Positions 25,178 through 33,581 of a DNA stretch of 64,000 nt are shown one piece after another (the stretch's first letter is position 1; the number at the start of each line of letters is the position of its first letter). Made by a program: the position numbers and the translations under genes. Below the pieces are notes generated by a model. That model was not told the DNA's origin. It ran no database searches and saw only the letters and a list, made by a program, of their open reading frames with translations. This stretch comes from CAYOSF01 sp964406605 (GTDB lineage: Bacteria; Chloroflexota; Dehalococcoidia; DSTF01; RBG-16-68-14), in assembly GCA_964406605.1 (NCBI GenBank), contig CAYOSF010000005.1, positions 233,506 to 297,505 of the forward strand. The letters are read 5' to 3'.

Positions 25178-25714
25178 ATGACCAGCTACGACCATCGCCA
25201 CACCGGAGTCACCGAGATCACCTGGGAGCGTTTCGGGGAGCTGTGCAAGGAGCTGGCCCTCGTCGTGGCGCCCTACGACCCGGAGATCATCGTGGGCATC
25301 GCCAAGGGCGGTGTGCTGCCCGGGGCGGTGCTCGCTTCGCTACTGCGCCGCGAGTTCTACCCCGTCCGCTTCTCCCGCCGCCACGACGACCGCATCGTTC
25401 GCGACACGCCGGCCTTGCTCACGCCCATGCCCGACGCCGTGGCGGGCAAGCGAGTGCTCGTCGTCGACGAGATCTGCGCGACGGGCGAGACGTTGCGTCT
25501 CGCTTCCGGGGAGGCGCTGCGGCTAGGTGCGGCGGAGGTGAAGACCGCGACGCTCTTCGTCCACGGCGTGAGCCGCCGGCCCGACTACTTCGTGCTGGAA
25601 ACGGACGACCTGATCCTGAACCCCTGGGACCGTCTGGTGCTGGAGCGCGGCCGCTTCGCCATCAACCCGGAGTACCAGGAGGAGTTGGACGAGATCGAGA
25701 AACAGGCGACATAA
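25178..25714 (+). CDS. Phosphoribosyltransferase-family protein
   Basis: 178 residues. The PRPP-binding signature R-V-L-V-V-D-E-I-C-A-T-G-E-T-L lies at about residues 90-104, and the N-terminal P-E-I-I-V-G-I-A-K-G-G loop is the PPi loop. It resembles xanthine/guanine PRTases, with the usual W-D at D-L-I-L-N-P-W-D near the C-terminus. Purine salvage is likely, base specificity not assigned. No clear ribosome site before ATG 25178. Confidence 0.85.
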   Translation: MTSYDHRHTGVTEITWERFGELCKELALVVAPYDPEIIVGIAKGGVLPGAVLASLLRREFYPVRFSRRHDDRIVRDTPALLTPMPDAVAGKRVLVVDEICATGETLRLASGEALRLGAAEVKTATLFVHGVSRRPDYFVLETDDLILNPWDRLVLERGRFAINPEYQEELDEIEKQAT

Positions 25715-25766
25715 CGGCCGTCGCCTTCCACCACGAGTGGAACGAAAGCGTGCCCGCCGGCCGCCG

Positions 25767-25821
25767 GAGCCCTACCCGAACACCTCTCTGATCGCCTTGT
25801 CGTAGAACGGGCTGGCGATGG
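25767..25821 (-). pseudogene. Detached 3' fragment of a sulfatase gene (55-bp repeat copy 1)
   Basis: 54 of 55 bases match the 3' end of the sulfatase gene at 26754-26808. On the minus strand it reads I-A-S-P-F-Y-D-K-A-I-R-E-V-F-G-stop. No upstream sulfatase coding sequence is attached. It looks like the remnant tail of a second sulfatase copy. Confidence 0.8.
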
Positions 25822-25913
25822 TGGGCTTTGGCCCTCTTTGGGTCCTCTGCCGGCCGCCGCGGAGGACTGCCGCACCGCCTCAGGCCCTAGAACACACGCA
25901 TGCCGAAAGACGA

Positions 25914-25947
25914 CAGAAGAGACAGGGGTCCAGCAAGGACCCCTGTC
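25914..25947 (-). terminator. Intrinsic terminator of the zinc-ribbon gene
   Basis: Eleven-base-pair perfect stem GACAGGGGTCC/GGACCCCTGTC (25921-25931, 25937-25947), 5-nt loop, followed on the minus strand by TCTTCT. Confidence 0.75.
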
Positions 25948-25966
25948 TCCTGGCTCTCGGTCCGGC

Positions 25967-26284
25967 CTAGTAGCGCGGTGCCGAGGACGGTTGCTTTCTG
26001 AAGCAATCGCTACAGTACACCGGGCGGTCGCCCCGTGGCACGAAGGGCACTTGCGTGTCCTTGCCGCACTCGGCGCACACCACCGGATGCATCTCACGAC
26101 GAGAAGAACCGTAGCCGCCGCCGTAGCCGCCGCCGCGATCGCTGCGACGTGCCTGCCGGCAGGAAGGACAGCGCTTTGGCTCGTTGGTGTAGCCCTTCTC
26201 CGCATGGTACTGCTGATCGTCCGCGCTGAACGTGAACGACTCTCCGCAGTCCAGACAAGTGAGAGTTCTGTCCTGATAGCTCAT
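25967..26284 (-). CDS. Zinc-ribbon protein with CxxC-x17-CxxC domain
   Basis: 105 residues from ATG 26284, with AAGGAGG 7 nt upstream. Two zinc modules: C-L-D-C...C-P-S-C (about 9-42) and C-A-E-C-x17-C-S-D-C (about 70-94), the latter an exact CxxC-x17-CxxC pattern. A Gly/Tyr/Arg-rich linker joins them. Probable nucleic-acid-binding or cold-type small protein. It sits between the two fragments of the decayed duplication, ends in a good terminator, and is probably a single-gene transcript. Confidence 0.85.
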   Translation of the reverse strand: MSYQDRTLTCLDCGESFTFSADDQQYHAEKGYTNEPKRCPSCRQARRSDRGGGYGGGYGSSRREMHPVVCAECGKDTQVPFVPRGDRPVYCSDCFRKQPSSAPRY

Positions 26285-26509
26285 AGATGGCCTCCTTTCC
26301 CCAATAGTTGGCGAATGTTCGGAGACCTGAGTCCAGGATGGGTTCGCCACCCGGAGGAAACTAAACGATCACCACTGGGAGTAGTATGACATGCCCTGCC
26401 GGTTTGGACAATCCTCGCGGCGCTTCCATTAGCGTCACCGAGATACGATCTGAAGGAAAGTGGGACGACACCGGCTCACTGCGCGATCTCTGGATCGCCA
26501 CCGAAGCCG

Positions 26510-26753
26510 CTAGTCCAGCCCCTTCACGAGCTCTAACACGATGTCGTGCGCTCTATCCCTGGTCCGGAGGCAGACCCGTGCGGCCGGACCGGAGCCAAGG
26601 TACTGGTGAAGCTCCTCGTCCGTGGTCACGTCCGCTGCCGTCAGTCGATGGCAGCAGAGTGACGCATCTTGCCCTCGGACCGCCGGCGGAACTCCCGGCC
26701 TGGACGCCAGGCGCGGGGGTCGTCTGCCAACTCGAAATCCTGCGTCCCCGCCA
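26510..26753 (-). pseudogene. Truncated, frameshifted C_GCAxxG_C_C-family gene
   Basis: Not an open frame. On the minus strand, translation in two frames gives A-W-R-P-G-R-E-F-R-R-R-S-E-G-K-M-R-H and then, after a frameshift near 26645-26665, L-T-A-A-D-V-T-T-D-E-E-L, followed by A-R-V-C-L-R-T and D-I-V-L-E-L-V-K-G to a TAG at 26510-26512. These match, in order, the C-terminal two thirds of the intact gene at 28137-28574. The 5' third is missing and the remnant abuts the 55-bp sulfatase-tail repeat at 26754. Confidence 0.8.
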
Positions 26754-26808
26754 GAGCCCTACCCGAACACCTCTCTGATCGCCTTGTCGTAGAACGGACT
26801 GGCGATGG
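26754..26808 (-). repeat. 55-bp direct repeat, copy 2 (sulfatase 3' end)
   Basis: Matches 25767-25821 at 54 of 55 positions; distance 987 bp, same orientation. It includes the sulfatase stop codon (26759-26761) and 5 bp beyond. Confidence 0.9.
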
Positions 26809-28039
26809 GTCCGTGCCGGAGCGGATCGTCGGTGTCGATCATCCATTGCGCCAGGCGGGCTCGCAGTTCGTCTCTGACCGGCGCATGGGACGGGTCGGCG
26901 GCCAGGTTGGCCGTTTCGTTGGGATCGGCCTGCAGGTCAAACAGCTCCTCCGGCGCCTCGCGCCAGATGGCGACCCCCAGGTCGCGGCTGGCGCCCCCGC
27001 CCACGATGTCGGATGGCAACTTGTGGATCTCCGATTTCTCAAAGTAACGAATGTACTTGTAGCGTTCCGTCCGGATGCAGCGCATCGGGTCGTACATTCC
27101 ATGGAACGTCTTCTCCGCGAAGATGGCGTCGCGGGAGCCGAAAGGTTTGCCCTGGAGCAGAGGGAGGAAGCTGCGACCTTGGATTGCGTCCGGGACCGGG
27201 ATGCCCGTCGCCTCCAGCAGAGTCGGGAGGACGTCCACGTTGCTGATGAAAGCCCGCTCCCTCTGGCCGGCCGGCCAACCGCCCTCCGGGAAGCGCATGA
27301 AGAGGAACGTCTCGATACCGGGGTCGCGCAGGGTGCCCTTTGCCATGGGCATGGCGATGCCGTGGTCCGTGGTCACGACAAGTATGGTGTTGTCCCTCAG
27401 GTTGTGGCTCTCTAGCAGGTCCAGGAGCTGTCCCAACCCCGTGTCGAAGCGTTTCACCAGGCCCTGGAAGCTGGCCAGCTCGGCTCTCGTCTCGGGGCCG
27501 TCGTGGAGGTAGGGCGGAACGTGCACGCCGAGGCTGTCGTCGGGCTCTGTGCCCCAGACGTTCCACGGACGGTGTGTCTCGAAGCAGCCGATCTGGCAGA
27601 AGAACGGGGTGACCTCGTCCCTGCCGGCCAGGAGCGGCTCGAGGTGCTGGGGAAGGTCGAGGATGCTCCAGCCCAGGTCGACGTGATCGAACCCGAGCGT
27701 CGCAGCGTCCTTCGTCTCATGCTGCAGGCCGAGAAGCCAGGTCTGATATCCGGCGGGGCCGAAGAGCTTCGCGATGCAGAGCTCGGTCTCCGGGAGCGCC
27801 CACCCGAAGTCGCTGTGCGTGAGCCCCATGACACCATTGGCGTGAGGATAGCGCCCGGTGACCAACGCCGCGCGGCTGGGGCTGCACTGGGGCGCGGCGC
27901 AGAAGGCGTTCTCGAACACCGCCGACTCCCTGGCCAGCCGCTCGGCGTTGGGTGTGTCGACCGTCTCGATGCCGTACGCCGAAAGGTATCGCCCGGTGTC
28001 GTGGCTGATCAGCAGGATGACGTTCGGCCTAGTGCTCAT
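26759..28039 (-). CDS. Sulfatase (N-sulfoglucosamine sulfohydrolase-like)
   Basis: 426 residues. The formylglycine site is C-S-P-S-R-A-A-L-V-T-G-R (about residues 51-62), giving a Cys-type sulfatase needing an FGE or anSME maturase. The N-terminal N-V-I-L-L-I-S-H-D-T-G-R-Y and the later T-T-D-H-G are metal-ligand regions; the S-H-D form resembles heparan N-sulfatase relatives. No signal peptide, so it may be cytosolic. The C-terminal W-R-E-A-P-E-E-L-F-D-L-x-x-D-P-x-E-x-x-N-L segment is typical. The substrate is probably a sulfated sugar or amine. Confidence 0.9.
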   Translation of the reverse strand: MSTRPNVILLISHDTGRYLSAYGIETVDTPNAERLARESAVFENAFCAAPQCSPSRAALVTGRYPHANGVMGLTHSDFGWALPETELCIAKLFGPAGYQTWLLGLQHETKDAATLGFDHVDLGWSILDLPQHLEPLLAGRDEVTPFFCQIGCFETHRPWNVWGTEPDDSLGVHVPPYLHDGPETRAELASFQGLVKRFDTGLGQLLDLLESHNLRDNTILVVTTDHGIAMPMAKGTLRDPGIETFLFMRFPEGGWPAGQRERAFISNVDVLPTLLEATGIPVPDAIQGRSFLPLLQGKPFGSRDAIFAEKTFHGMYDPMRCIRTERYKYIRYFEKSEIHKLPSDIVGGGASRDLGVAIWREAPEELFDLQADPNETANLAADPSHAPVRDELRARLAQWMIDTDDPLRHGPIASPFYDKAIREVFG

Positions 28040-28136
28040 GAAGTGTCCTCGTCCGGTCAGGTCGGATTCGCGGAACCGGCCGGTCCGCTCCAGGCGGCAT
28101 CTGCCCTACCGGGTACGGCCGCCGGTTGGGGTGCTG

Positions 28137-28574
28137 CTACTCTTTCCCCTTCAGCAGGTCCAGCACGATGTCGTAGGCGACGCCCCCGGCCCGCAGGCAC
28201 ACGCGTATGGGCACATCGCTGCTCCGGTACTCTTGCAGGCCCTCGTCGGTGGTCAGGTCCGCCCCGGTCAGCTCGCGGCAGCCGATGTGGCCCATCTCGG
28301 CCTCGAACCGCCTGCGGAACTCCTGGGTCAGACGCCAGGCCCCCGTGCGATCCTCCTCCGCGAGGTCCCGCCCGAACTCCAGCCCGATCGCCATCGCCGC
28401 ACCGGCTACCGCCCCGCAGACGGCCCCCGTGCCTCCGTAGCCGCCGCCGAATCCGGTGGCGATCCGCGGGATGATCTCGTGTTCCTCCCCAAGCTCCCGG
28501 CTCACGGCCAGGAGGACCGCCTCCGCTCAGAGGAATCCGCTCGCCAGTAGCTGCTGGGCCGGATTGAGTTCGAT
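28137..28574 (-). CDS. C_GCAxxG_C_C-family redox protein, candidate selenoprotein (TGA at first Cys)
   Basis: From GTG 28505 an open frame of 122 codons covers most of the family, with three of its four conserved Cys: V-C-G-A-V-A-G, I-G-C-R-E-L-T and R-V-C-L-R-A. Reading upstream in the same frame gives L-L-A-S-G-F-L, then TGA (28527-28529), then A-E-A-V-L-L-A. Homologues read S-G-F-N-C-A-E/Q-A-V-L-L here, so TGA stands where the first conserved Cys belongs. A hairpin follows (28494-28514). AGGAGAGG lies 7 nt before ATC 28572-28574, the only start-like codon, giving about 145 residues, the family size. Either a Sec-containing protein with a rare start, or a decayed 5' end. Function: putative redox. 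Confidence 0.6.
28494..28514 (-). promoter_or_regulatory. SECIS-like hairpin downstream of in-frame TGA
   Basis: Stem CTCCTGGC/GCCGGGAG (eight pairs, one U-G) closed by the 5-nt loop CGUGA, starting 12 nt after the TGA. Bacterial SECIS elements such as that of E. coli fdhF lie about 11 nt after UGA with GU in a small apical loop, so the distance and loop fit. It lies inside coding sequence and GC-rich chance pairing is possible. Confidence 0.45.
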
Positions 28575-28591
28575 CGTGCCTCTCCTGTCGC

Positions 28592-29701
28592 CTAGTGCGC
28601 GTGGATGGTCTGGGTCTTGCCCATCGCGGTAGCGAACTCGTTGTAGTCCAGGAACGGCGTGTAGATCTCGTCGCCCCGCTTCTCCAGGCGGAGCGCCTCC
28701 GTCGGGCAGGAGTTGATGCAGACACCGCACCCCAGGCAGAGCTCGTAGTCGACCTCCGCCTTGTGGTCGTCGATGGTGATGGCCAGCATCGGGCAGACGG
28801 GCTCGCAGGCGGCGCAGCCGTCGCAGGCGCCGTCGTCGACGACGGTCCAGTAGCTGGACGGGGCGATCGAGTGCGGGAGGTCGAGCTCCGTGGCGCCGCG
28901 CAGGCCGTAGCAGGCGTGGGAGCAGCAGTTGCAGATGAGCCAGGAGTCCTCCCGGAAGTTCATCGTGATGTGGCACAGGCCGGCCTCCTCCGCGCGCTTG
29001 AGGGTGTGGACGGCCTCGTCTATCGATATGGGACGGGCCTTGGGCGGGCCCACAGCGTACTTGGGATCGCTGACGGGCATTCCCTCCATCGGACCGCCCA
29101 GCATGCCTGTGCCGACGCCCATGCAGATGTCGATCGGGCAGTCGCACTTGCGGGACGCCTCCCGGCAGGCGCAGTCGACCAGGATGGCGCCGCCCGCCTT
29201 CTCGACGATCTTGACCACGTCCTCGTGGGGCTGCACCTGCTCCTTGGGCGGGCCGATCGGGGGGACAATGCGCGCAAACGGGATATCGTGCCCGTGCAGC
29301 TCGTGCCCCCAGCCCTCCGCGAAGTACTTCTCCAGCAGCCTGCCCAGCTTTGGCATGTCCACCGACGGGGCGGGGTTGATGTAGGCCATCTCGAACAGGC
29401 CGGGGATGAACAGGAGCGTGCGGAAGACCCGCACGCCGTCGGGTCGCCTTACGCCGCGGATGAGGCCGCGGGAGGCCATGCTGGTGAGGAGGTCGGCGGC
29501 GGCCACGGGGTCGACGCCTGCCCGCTTGGCGATGATCTCCTCGGGCTCGTGCACGAAGTCGAGGCTGGCCGCGACGTGGGCCTCCTCCGGGCTGAACAGC
29601 ATCCTGAGGATCTCGGTCTGTGTTTCGGTCACGGGGGCGCTAATGACGCCTCGCGAGAACGTGGTACCCAACTCGACGTACGGCTGGTCCTCTGGTTTCA
29701 T
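28592..29701 (-). CDS. 4Fe-4S ferredoxin-type protein with N-terminal winged helix
   Basis: 369 residues from ATG 29701, with GGGAGGAT upstream. Residues about 20-85 look like a winged helix (E-E-I-I-A-K-R-A-G-V...A-S-R-G-L-I-R-G-V). A middle Cys cluster D-C-A-C-R-E...K-C-D-C-P-I-D-I-C (about 180-200) and C-N-C-C-S-H-A-C (about 262) may hold an extra cluster. Two ferredoxin clusters follow: C-D-G-C-A-A-C-E-P-V-C-P and C-L-G-C-G-V-C-I-N-S-C-P. Cytosolic electron transfer, partner unknown. The C_GCAxxG gene follows at about 17 nt, likely in the same operon. Confidence 0.85.
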   Translation of the reverse strand: MKPEDQPYVELGTTFSRGVISAPVTETQTEILRMLFSPEEAHVAASLDFVHEPEEIIAKRAGVDPVAAADLLTSMASRGLIRGVRRPDGVRVFRTLLFIPGLFEMAYINPAPSVDMPKLGRLLEKYFAEGWGHELHGHDIPFARIVPPIGPPKEQVQPHEDVVKIVEKAGGAILVDCACREASRKCDCPIDICMGVGTGMLGGPMEGMPVSDPKYAVGPPKARPISIDEAVHTLKRAEEAGLCHITMNFREDSWLICNCCSHACYGLRGATELDLPHSIAPSSYWTVVDDGACDGCAACEPVCPMLAITIDDHKAEVDYELCLGCGVCINSCPTEALRLEKRGDEIYTPFLDYNEFATAMGKTQTIHAH

Positions 29702-29854
29702 GGGGATCCTCCCTGTTGCGCGCTGTGACTCTGCGAGTGGCCGTTGGGTCACCATAGCATGGCCACGGCGATGCGGGCCAACTGGAGTGTGGGGACCAGC
29801 CTCAGCCTTGTCTGTTTGGGGGAGGCGCCGGTAGACTAGGGCGCCGAGCCGCCC

Positions 29855-30337
29855 GTGTCCGAGCTATTCGCGATCAAGGAGACCGATGCGTTGCCTGGGC
29901 AACGGCAGTCGTGGCCTGTCCGACAGTTGACCGAAGGCGAGATCGCAGAAGTGCTGGGCCTGGACATTCCGGCCCATCTCGGCACGATCTCCGCCCGAGG
30001 CTTACCTCGTATCAGCGCTATCTGGTTTCTGTATGAGGACGGCGTCTTCTACATGACGAGCGTGACGGGGAAGCGCCATCTGCGCGACCTGGCGCGTGAC
30101 CCGCGGGCGACCATCTGGGTCGACACGGAGGAACCGCCGCCCGAGCGTACGAACCGTCAGGTCGGGGGCCGTGGAACGGCGCGGGTCTTTCGGGACGTGG
30201 GCGGGGACTGGACGCGACGTATCACCCTGAAGTACGTCACGGGCCCGGAAGGCAAGGAGCGGGCGGAGGTCCGTGCCGCCATGGACCGGTGGGTCATCGC
30301 GCTCAAACCGGAGCGCCTCGTCGCCATCGGCACCTAG
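29855..30337 (+). CDS. Pyridoxamine-5'-phosphate-oxidase-like (PPOX/FDOR) flavin or F420 protein
   Basis: 160 residues from GTG 29855; no clear ribosome site. Split beta-barrel fold: A-H-L-G-T-I-S-A-R-G-L-P-R-I-S-A-I-W-F (about 45-63), K-R-H-L-R-D-L-A-R-D-P-R-A-T (about 77-90) and W-V-I-A-L-K-P-E-R near the end. In Actinobacteria and Chloroflexota these are often F420-dependent reductases of the TIGR03618 type. It is transcribed alone, convergent with the large sensor gene. Confidence 0.8.
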   Translation: MSELFAIKETDALPGQRQSWPVRQLTEGEIAEVLGLDIPAHLGTISARGLPRISAIWFLYEDGVFYMTSVTGKRHLRDLARDPRATIWVDTEEPPPERTNRQVGGRGTARVFRDVGGDWTRRITLKYVTGPEGKERAEVRAAMDRWVIALKPERLVAIGT

Positions 30338-30365
30338 GTCTTAGGCTCGTTCGGGGCTGTTCGAT

Positions 30366-33365
30366 CTAGGCGGCAGCCGTCTCTTGAGACGACTGGCCGA
30401 TGAGAGGACTCAAGACTCCTCGTTCATGGAGCTGCGCCAGCGCCTGAGCCACCTCGGGGCTGAACTGTCGGCCGGAGCAGGCGACCACCTCCCGCACCGC
30501 GGCATCGACCGTCCGCGCCGGGCGGTACGGCCGCTCGCTGGTCATCGCATCGAAGGCGTCCGCCACGGCGACCACGGCGGCGGCCTCCGGGATGTGTTCG
30601 CCCGACAGACCGTCGGGGTAGCCGCTGCCGTCCCAATGCTCGTGGTGTGAACGGGCGATAGCAGCCGCCAGTTGGAAGCGCGGCCGCGAGGCCAGGAACT
30701 CCGCACCCCAGACGGTGTGCTGCTTCATGAGCTCCCATTCCTCGTCGCTCAGGCGGCCGGTAGCTGAGAGAACGACGTCGGGCACGCGGATCTTGCCGAT
30801 GTCGTGGAGCACGGCGGCCAGGCCCAGCTCGCATGCGTCTTCTTCACTATGGCCGACTTGCCGCGCGAGAGCCTGGGTGATTGCCTGGACATTCTGGAGA
30901 TGGGGTCCCGTTGTGGGATCATAGGCCTCCGCCGCAGCGGCAAGCATCATCACCGTCTCCGTCTGGGCCTCAGTCAGACGAGCCGAGGTCGACTGAAGAT
31001 CGTCGATCAGCGTCGCCATCCGCACAATGGCGGTGACCTGGGCCGCAACCGCGGTCAGAAACTGGGCGTCGTTCGGCCCGAATGCCGCTTCCTCCTTGCT
31101 TGCCACGCCTACCAGCCCGACGACCTCGCCCTGCCAGATCATGGGCGCCACCATGACTGACCGGAGTCCTCCGGCTTTCAGGATGTCACGCTCCGACTGC
31201 AGGAGATTTCGGTCGTGGTGTGGATCATCCAGGATGACCGGCCTGCGCGTCCGTTCCAGCAGCAGGCGCATGGGATGCGGGCCGGGGCGCTGCCGGCGCT
31301 GCCCATCGTTCCACTCCTCGATCAGATTCCCGGAAACCTCCGCGAACGCGCTGGCCGCCAACGGCGCTCCTGTCTGGCCTTCGGGAAGGAATAGGGAGAA
31401 GTGGACCCCTCCGTAGCCGACCATGGCGGACAGCCGGCGTGCTATGAGACTGAGTTTGCCGTCGAGGTCCCCGGGAGACGTGAGGAGGGGCGCCATCTCT
31501 CCCACGACCCTGGCCGCACCTTCGCCTCCACTTCGGTCGTGACCGACGCGCGCGGCGCTGGGACGCTGCCGTTTCGCGGCGTACAGGGCGCTGTCCGAGA
31601 GTCTGATCAAGTCGGCCACGGTCTCGGCTTCCTGCGGGTAGACCGCAAGTCCTATGGTGGCGATGGCGGCGACTCTGGCGCCTGTCTCCGGGTCCCTTAG
31701 GCCCTCTTCTGCCAGCGCAGCCAGCACGCCATCTCGATACCGTTCGCCGGTCGCGCGGTCGGCTTCCGTCAGGATCGCCACGAACTCGTCACCGCCGTAT
31801 CTGCCTACTACGGCGTCCTCCCTGCCCAGGGAGTCGGCGACCGCCTTGAGGACCGCGTCGCCGACTTGGTGGCCGTACGTGTCATTGATGGCCTTGAGAC
31901 TGTCCACGTCGACCATCGCGACAACATGGGAGATGCCCTCTCGTCTGTCGCCGGTCATGCTCCGGAGTTCTTCCACAACGGCGCGGTGATTCAGCACACC
32001 GGTCAGCGGGTCGCGGCGTGCCCGCTCCCGCAGGTCTTCCTCCGCCTTCTTTCGCTCGGTGATGTCTCTCAAGACGCCCTCGAATCCGATGATCTTGCCA
32101 TTGGCATCCCGACGCAGGTGGGAGGAAGCGGAGGCCAGGACGACGCCGCCGTCGGCCGTCTTGAGGCGAAGGTCGAAGTCGACGACCTCTCCATGTTCCA
32201 GCAGCGCCGCGACATGGGCGCGCCTGTCCTCCGGGTCTGCGTAGATATCGAGCACCGGCGTGCCAACAAGCTGCGCCCGTGCATAGCCGTACCTCTCCAC
32301 GGAGGGACTGACCTCGGTGATGATGCCGCTGGCATCGGTCTGGAAGAAGACGTCCCTTACGTTCTCGAAGATCTGGCGGTACTTGGCTTCGCTCTCGCGG
32401 AGGGCATCCTCTGCCCGCTTGCGCTCGGCGACTTCTTGTCGTAGTTGCGTGTTGGCCAGCGCCAGATCAGCGGTGCGCTCGCGCACGCGTTCTTCAAGCT
32501 CCTCGTAAGTCCCATGCAGCAAATCCTCTGCCCGCTTGCGGGCGGCAACCATGTCGTTGAAGTCGCGGGCGAGGGAGGCAAGCTCGTTCGGACCTGTCAC
32601 CGCCGCCCTCGCGTCCAGGTCTCCCGCAGCGATTGCCTCGACGCTTGCCCGTAGCGAAGCCAGGGGGCGAATCGTGGAAGCGCCGAGCAGGATGAGGGAC
32701 ACCACTCCGGCCAGCAACGCGCCCATGCTCAATCCGACCAACACGAGGAGATTCCTGTTTGCGGCCCTATCAGCTGCCATTCGCTCGGCTGCCAGCGCAG
32801 TCTGTTGCTCTGCGGCCAGCTTCTCCATGTCGGCAATCAGAGCCTCGCTTGTCGGCCACAGCAGCGGCAGGTACTGTTGGGCGATCTCAGCGAGTGCGTC
32901 ACGGTTTGAATCGAGGGCAAACGCGACATACGGCTCTGCCTGTTGCTCCAGAAGCTGCCGCTGCTCAGCGAAAGAGTCGAGTCTGGCGATCGCGTCCGTG
33001 TCGCCGAGGGAAGCAAGCTCGGATCGGGCGCGCGCTACGGCTTCGTCTCCCTCCGCCAAGCCTTCACGGTACAGCTCAATCAGGGAGGCAGGATCGTCAG
33101 AGAAGGTAAGGGCCGCCATGAGCGTTGCGCAGCGAAAGAACTGGGCGCGGGCGTTGTTGAGAGCGGCGACCGCCGTCGATCTTCGCTCCAGCGAGCTGCG
33201 CGCGTTCTGATCGCTCTCGGCGCGCCACAGTGCCAGGGCCGCCATTCCGCACAGGAGCACCACTAGGACGGTGCTGGCAAGTGCGGCTCGCGCCCGAATC
33301 GAATTCAAGCGGAGAATCGTACCTGGTCTGGATAGTGCGCCCTGTCCTGTTCGCATTCGACGCAT
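30366..33365 (-). CDS. HAMP-PAS-GGDEF-GAF-HD-GYP c-di-GMP enzyme/sensor
   Basis: About 999 residues if ATG 33365 (or 33356) is the start; no good ribosome site. TM1 (about 24-46), an extracytoplasmic helical sensor of about 150 residues, TM2, HAMP, PAS (about 330-440), GGDEF with intact R-Y-G-G-D-E-F (about 540), GAF (about 640-800) and HD-GYP with H-D-I-G-K, H-H-E-H-W-D-G-S-G-Y-P-D-G at the end. Both c-di-GMP synthesis and breakdown motifs look intact, so either or both activities may be used. Expected at the membrane, sensing an external signal. Confidence 0.88.
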   Translation of the reverse strand: MRRMRTGQGALSRPGTILRLNSIRARAALASTVLVVLLCGMAALALWRAESDQNARSSLERRSTAVAALNNARAQFFRCATLMAALTFSDDPASLIELYREGLAEGDEAVARARSELASLGDTDAIARLDSFAEQRQLLEQQAEPYVAFALDSNRDALAEIAQQYLPLLWPTSEALIADMEKLAAEQQTALAAERMAADRAANRNLLVLVGLSMGALLAGVVSLILLGASTIRPLASLRASVEAIAAGDLDARAAVTGPNELASLARDFNDMVAARKRAEDLLHGTYEELEERVRERTADLALANTQLRQEVAERKRAEDALRESEAKYRQIFENVRDVFFQTDASGIITEVSPSVERYGYARAQLVGTPVLDIYADPEDRRAHVAALLEHGEVVDFDLRLKTADGGVVLASASSHLRRDANGKIIGFEGVLRDITERKKAEEDLRERARRDPLTGVLNHRAVVEELRSMTGDRREGISHVVAMVDVDSLKAINDTYGHQVGDAVLKAVADSLGREDAVVGRYGGDEFVAILTEADRATGERYRDGVLAALAEEGLRDPETGARVAAIATIGLAVYPQEAETVADLIRLSDSALYAAKRQRPSAARVGHDRSGGEGAARVVGEMAPLLTSPGDLDGKLSLIARRLSAMVGYGGVHFSLFLPEGQTGAPLAASAFAEVSGNLIEEWNDGQRRQRPGPHPMRLLLERTRRPVILDDPHHDRNLLQSERDILKAGGLRSVMVAPMIWQGEVVGLVGVASKEEAAFGPNDAQFLTAVAAQVTAIVRMATLIDDLQSTSARLTEAQTETVMMLAAAAEAYDPTTGPHLQNVQAITQALARQVGHSEEDACELGLAAVLHDIGKIRVPDVVLSATGRLSDEEWELMKQHTVWGAEFLASRPRFQLAAAIARSHHEHWDGSGYPDGLSGEHIPEAAAVVAVADAFDAMTSERPYRPARTVDAAVREVVACSGRQFSPEVAQALAQLHERGVLSPLIGQSSQETAAA

Positions 33366-33581
33366 GCAACGAGCGTGTTGACCCCGGCGGGCCGATGGCC
33401 GCGCTCTCGGATCACCCTGTTTTGTTATCGGACAGGACGGGCGGGCAAGATAGCATCCGTGAGGCCGCACGCGCATGCGTGAGCCCTATCGCGCTTGTTG
33501 CGGATCAGGGAGATCCTCTACGCCTTTGGACATAGATGGACGCCGCGTGCGCGTCCCACGCGGGAGAACGCACCTAGCGTT

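Noticed and set aside
26385..26778. 130-codon plus-strand frame over the C_GCAxxG remnant
   Set aside because: Opposite-strand homology to the C_GCAxxG gene explains the region; no ribosome site or known motif.
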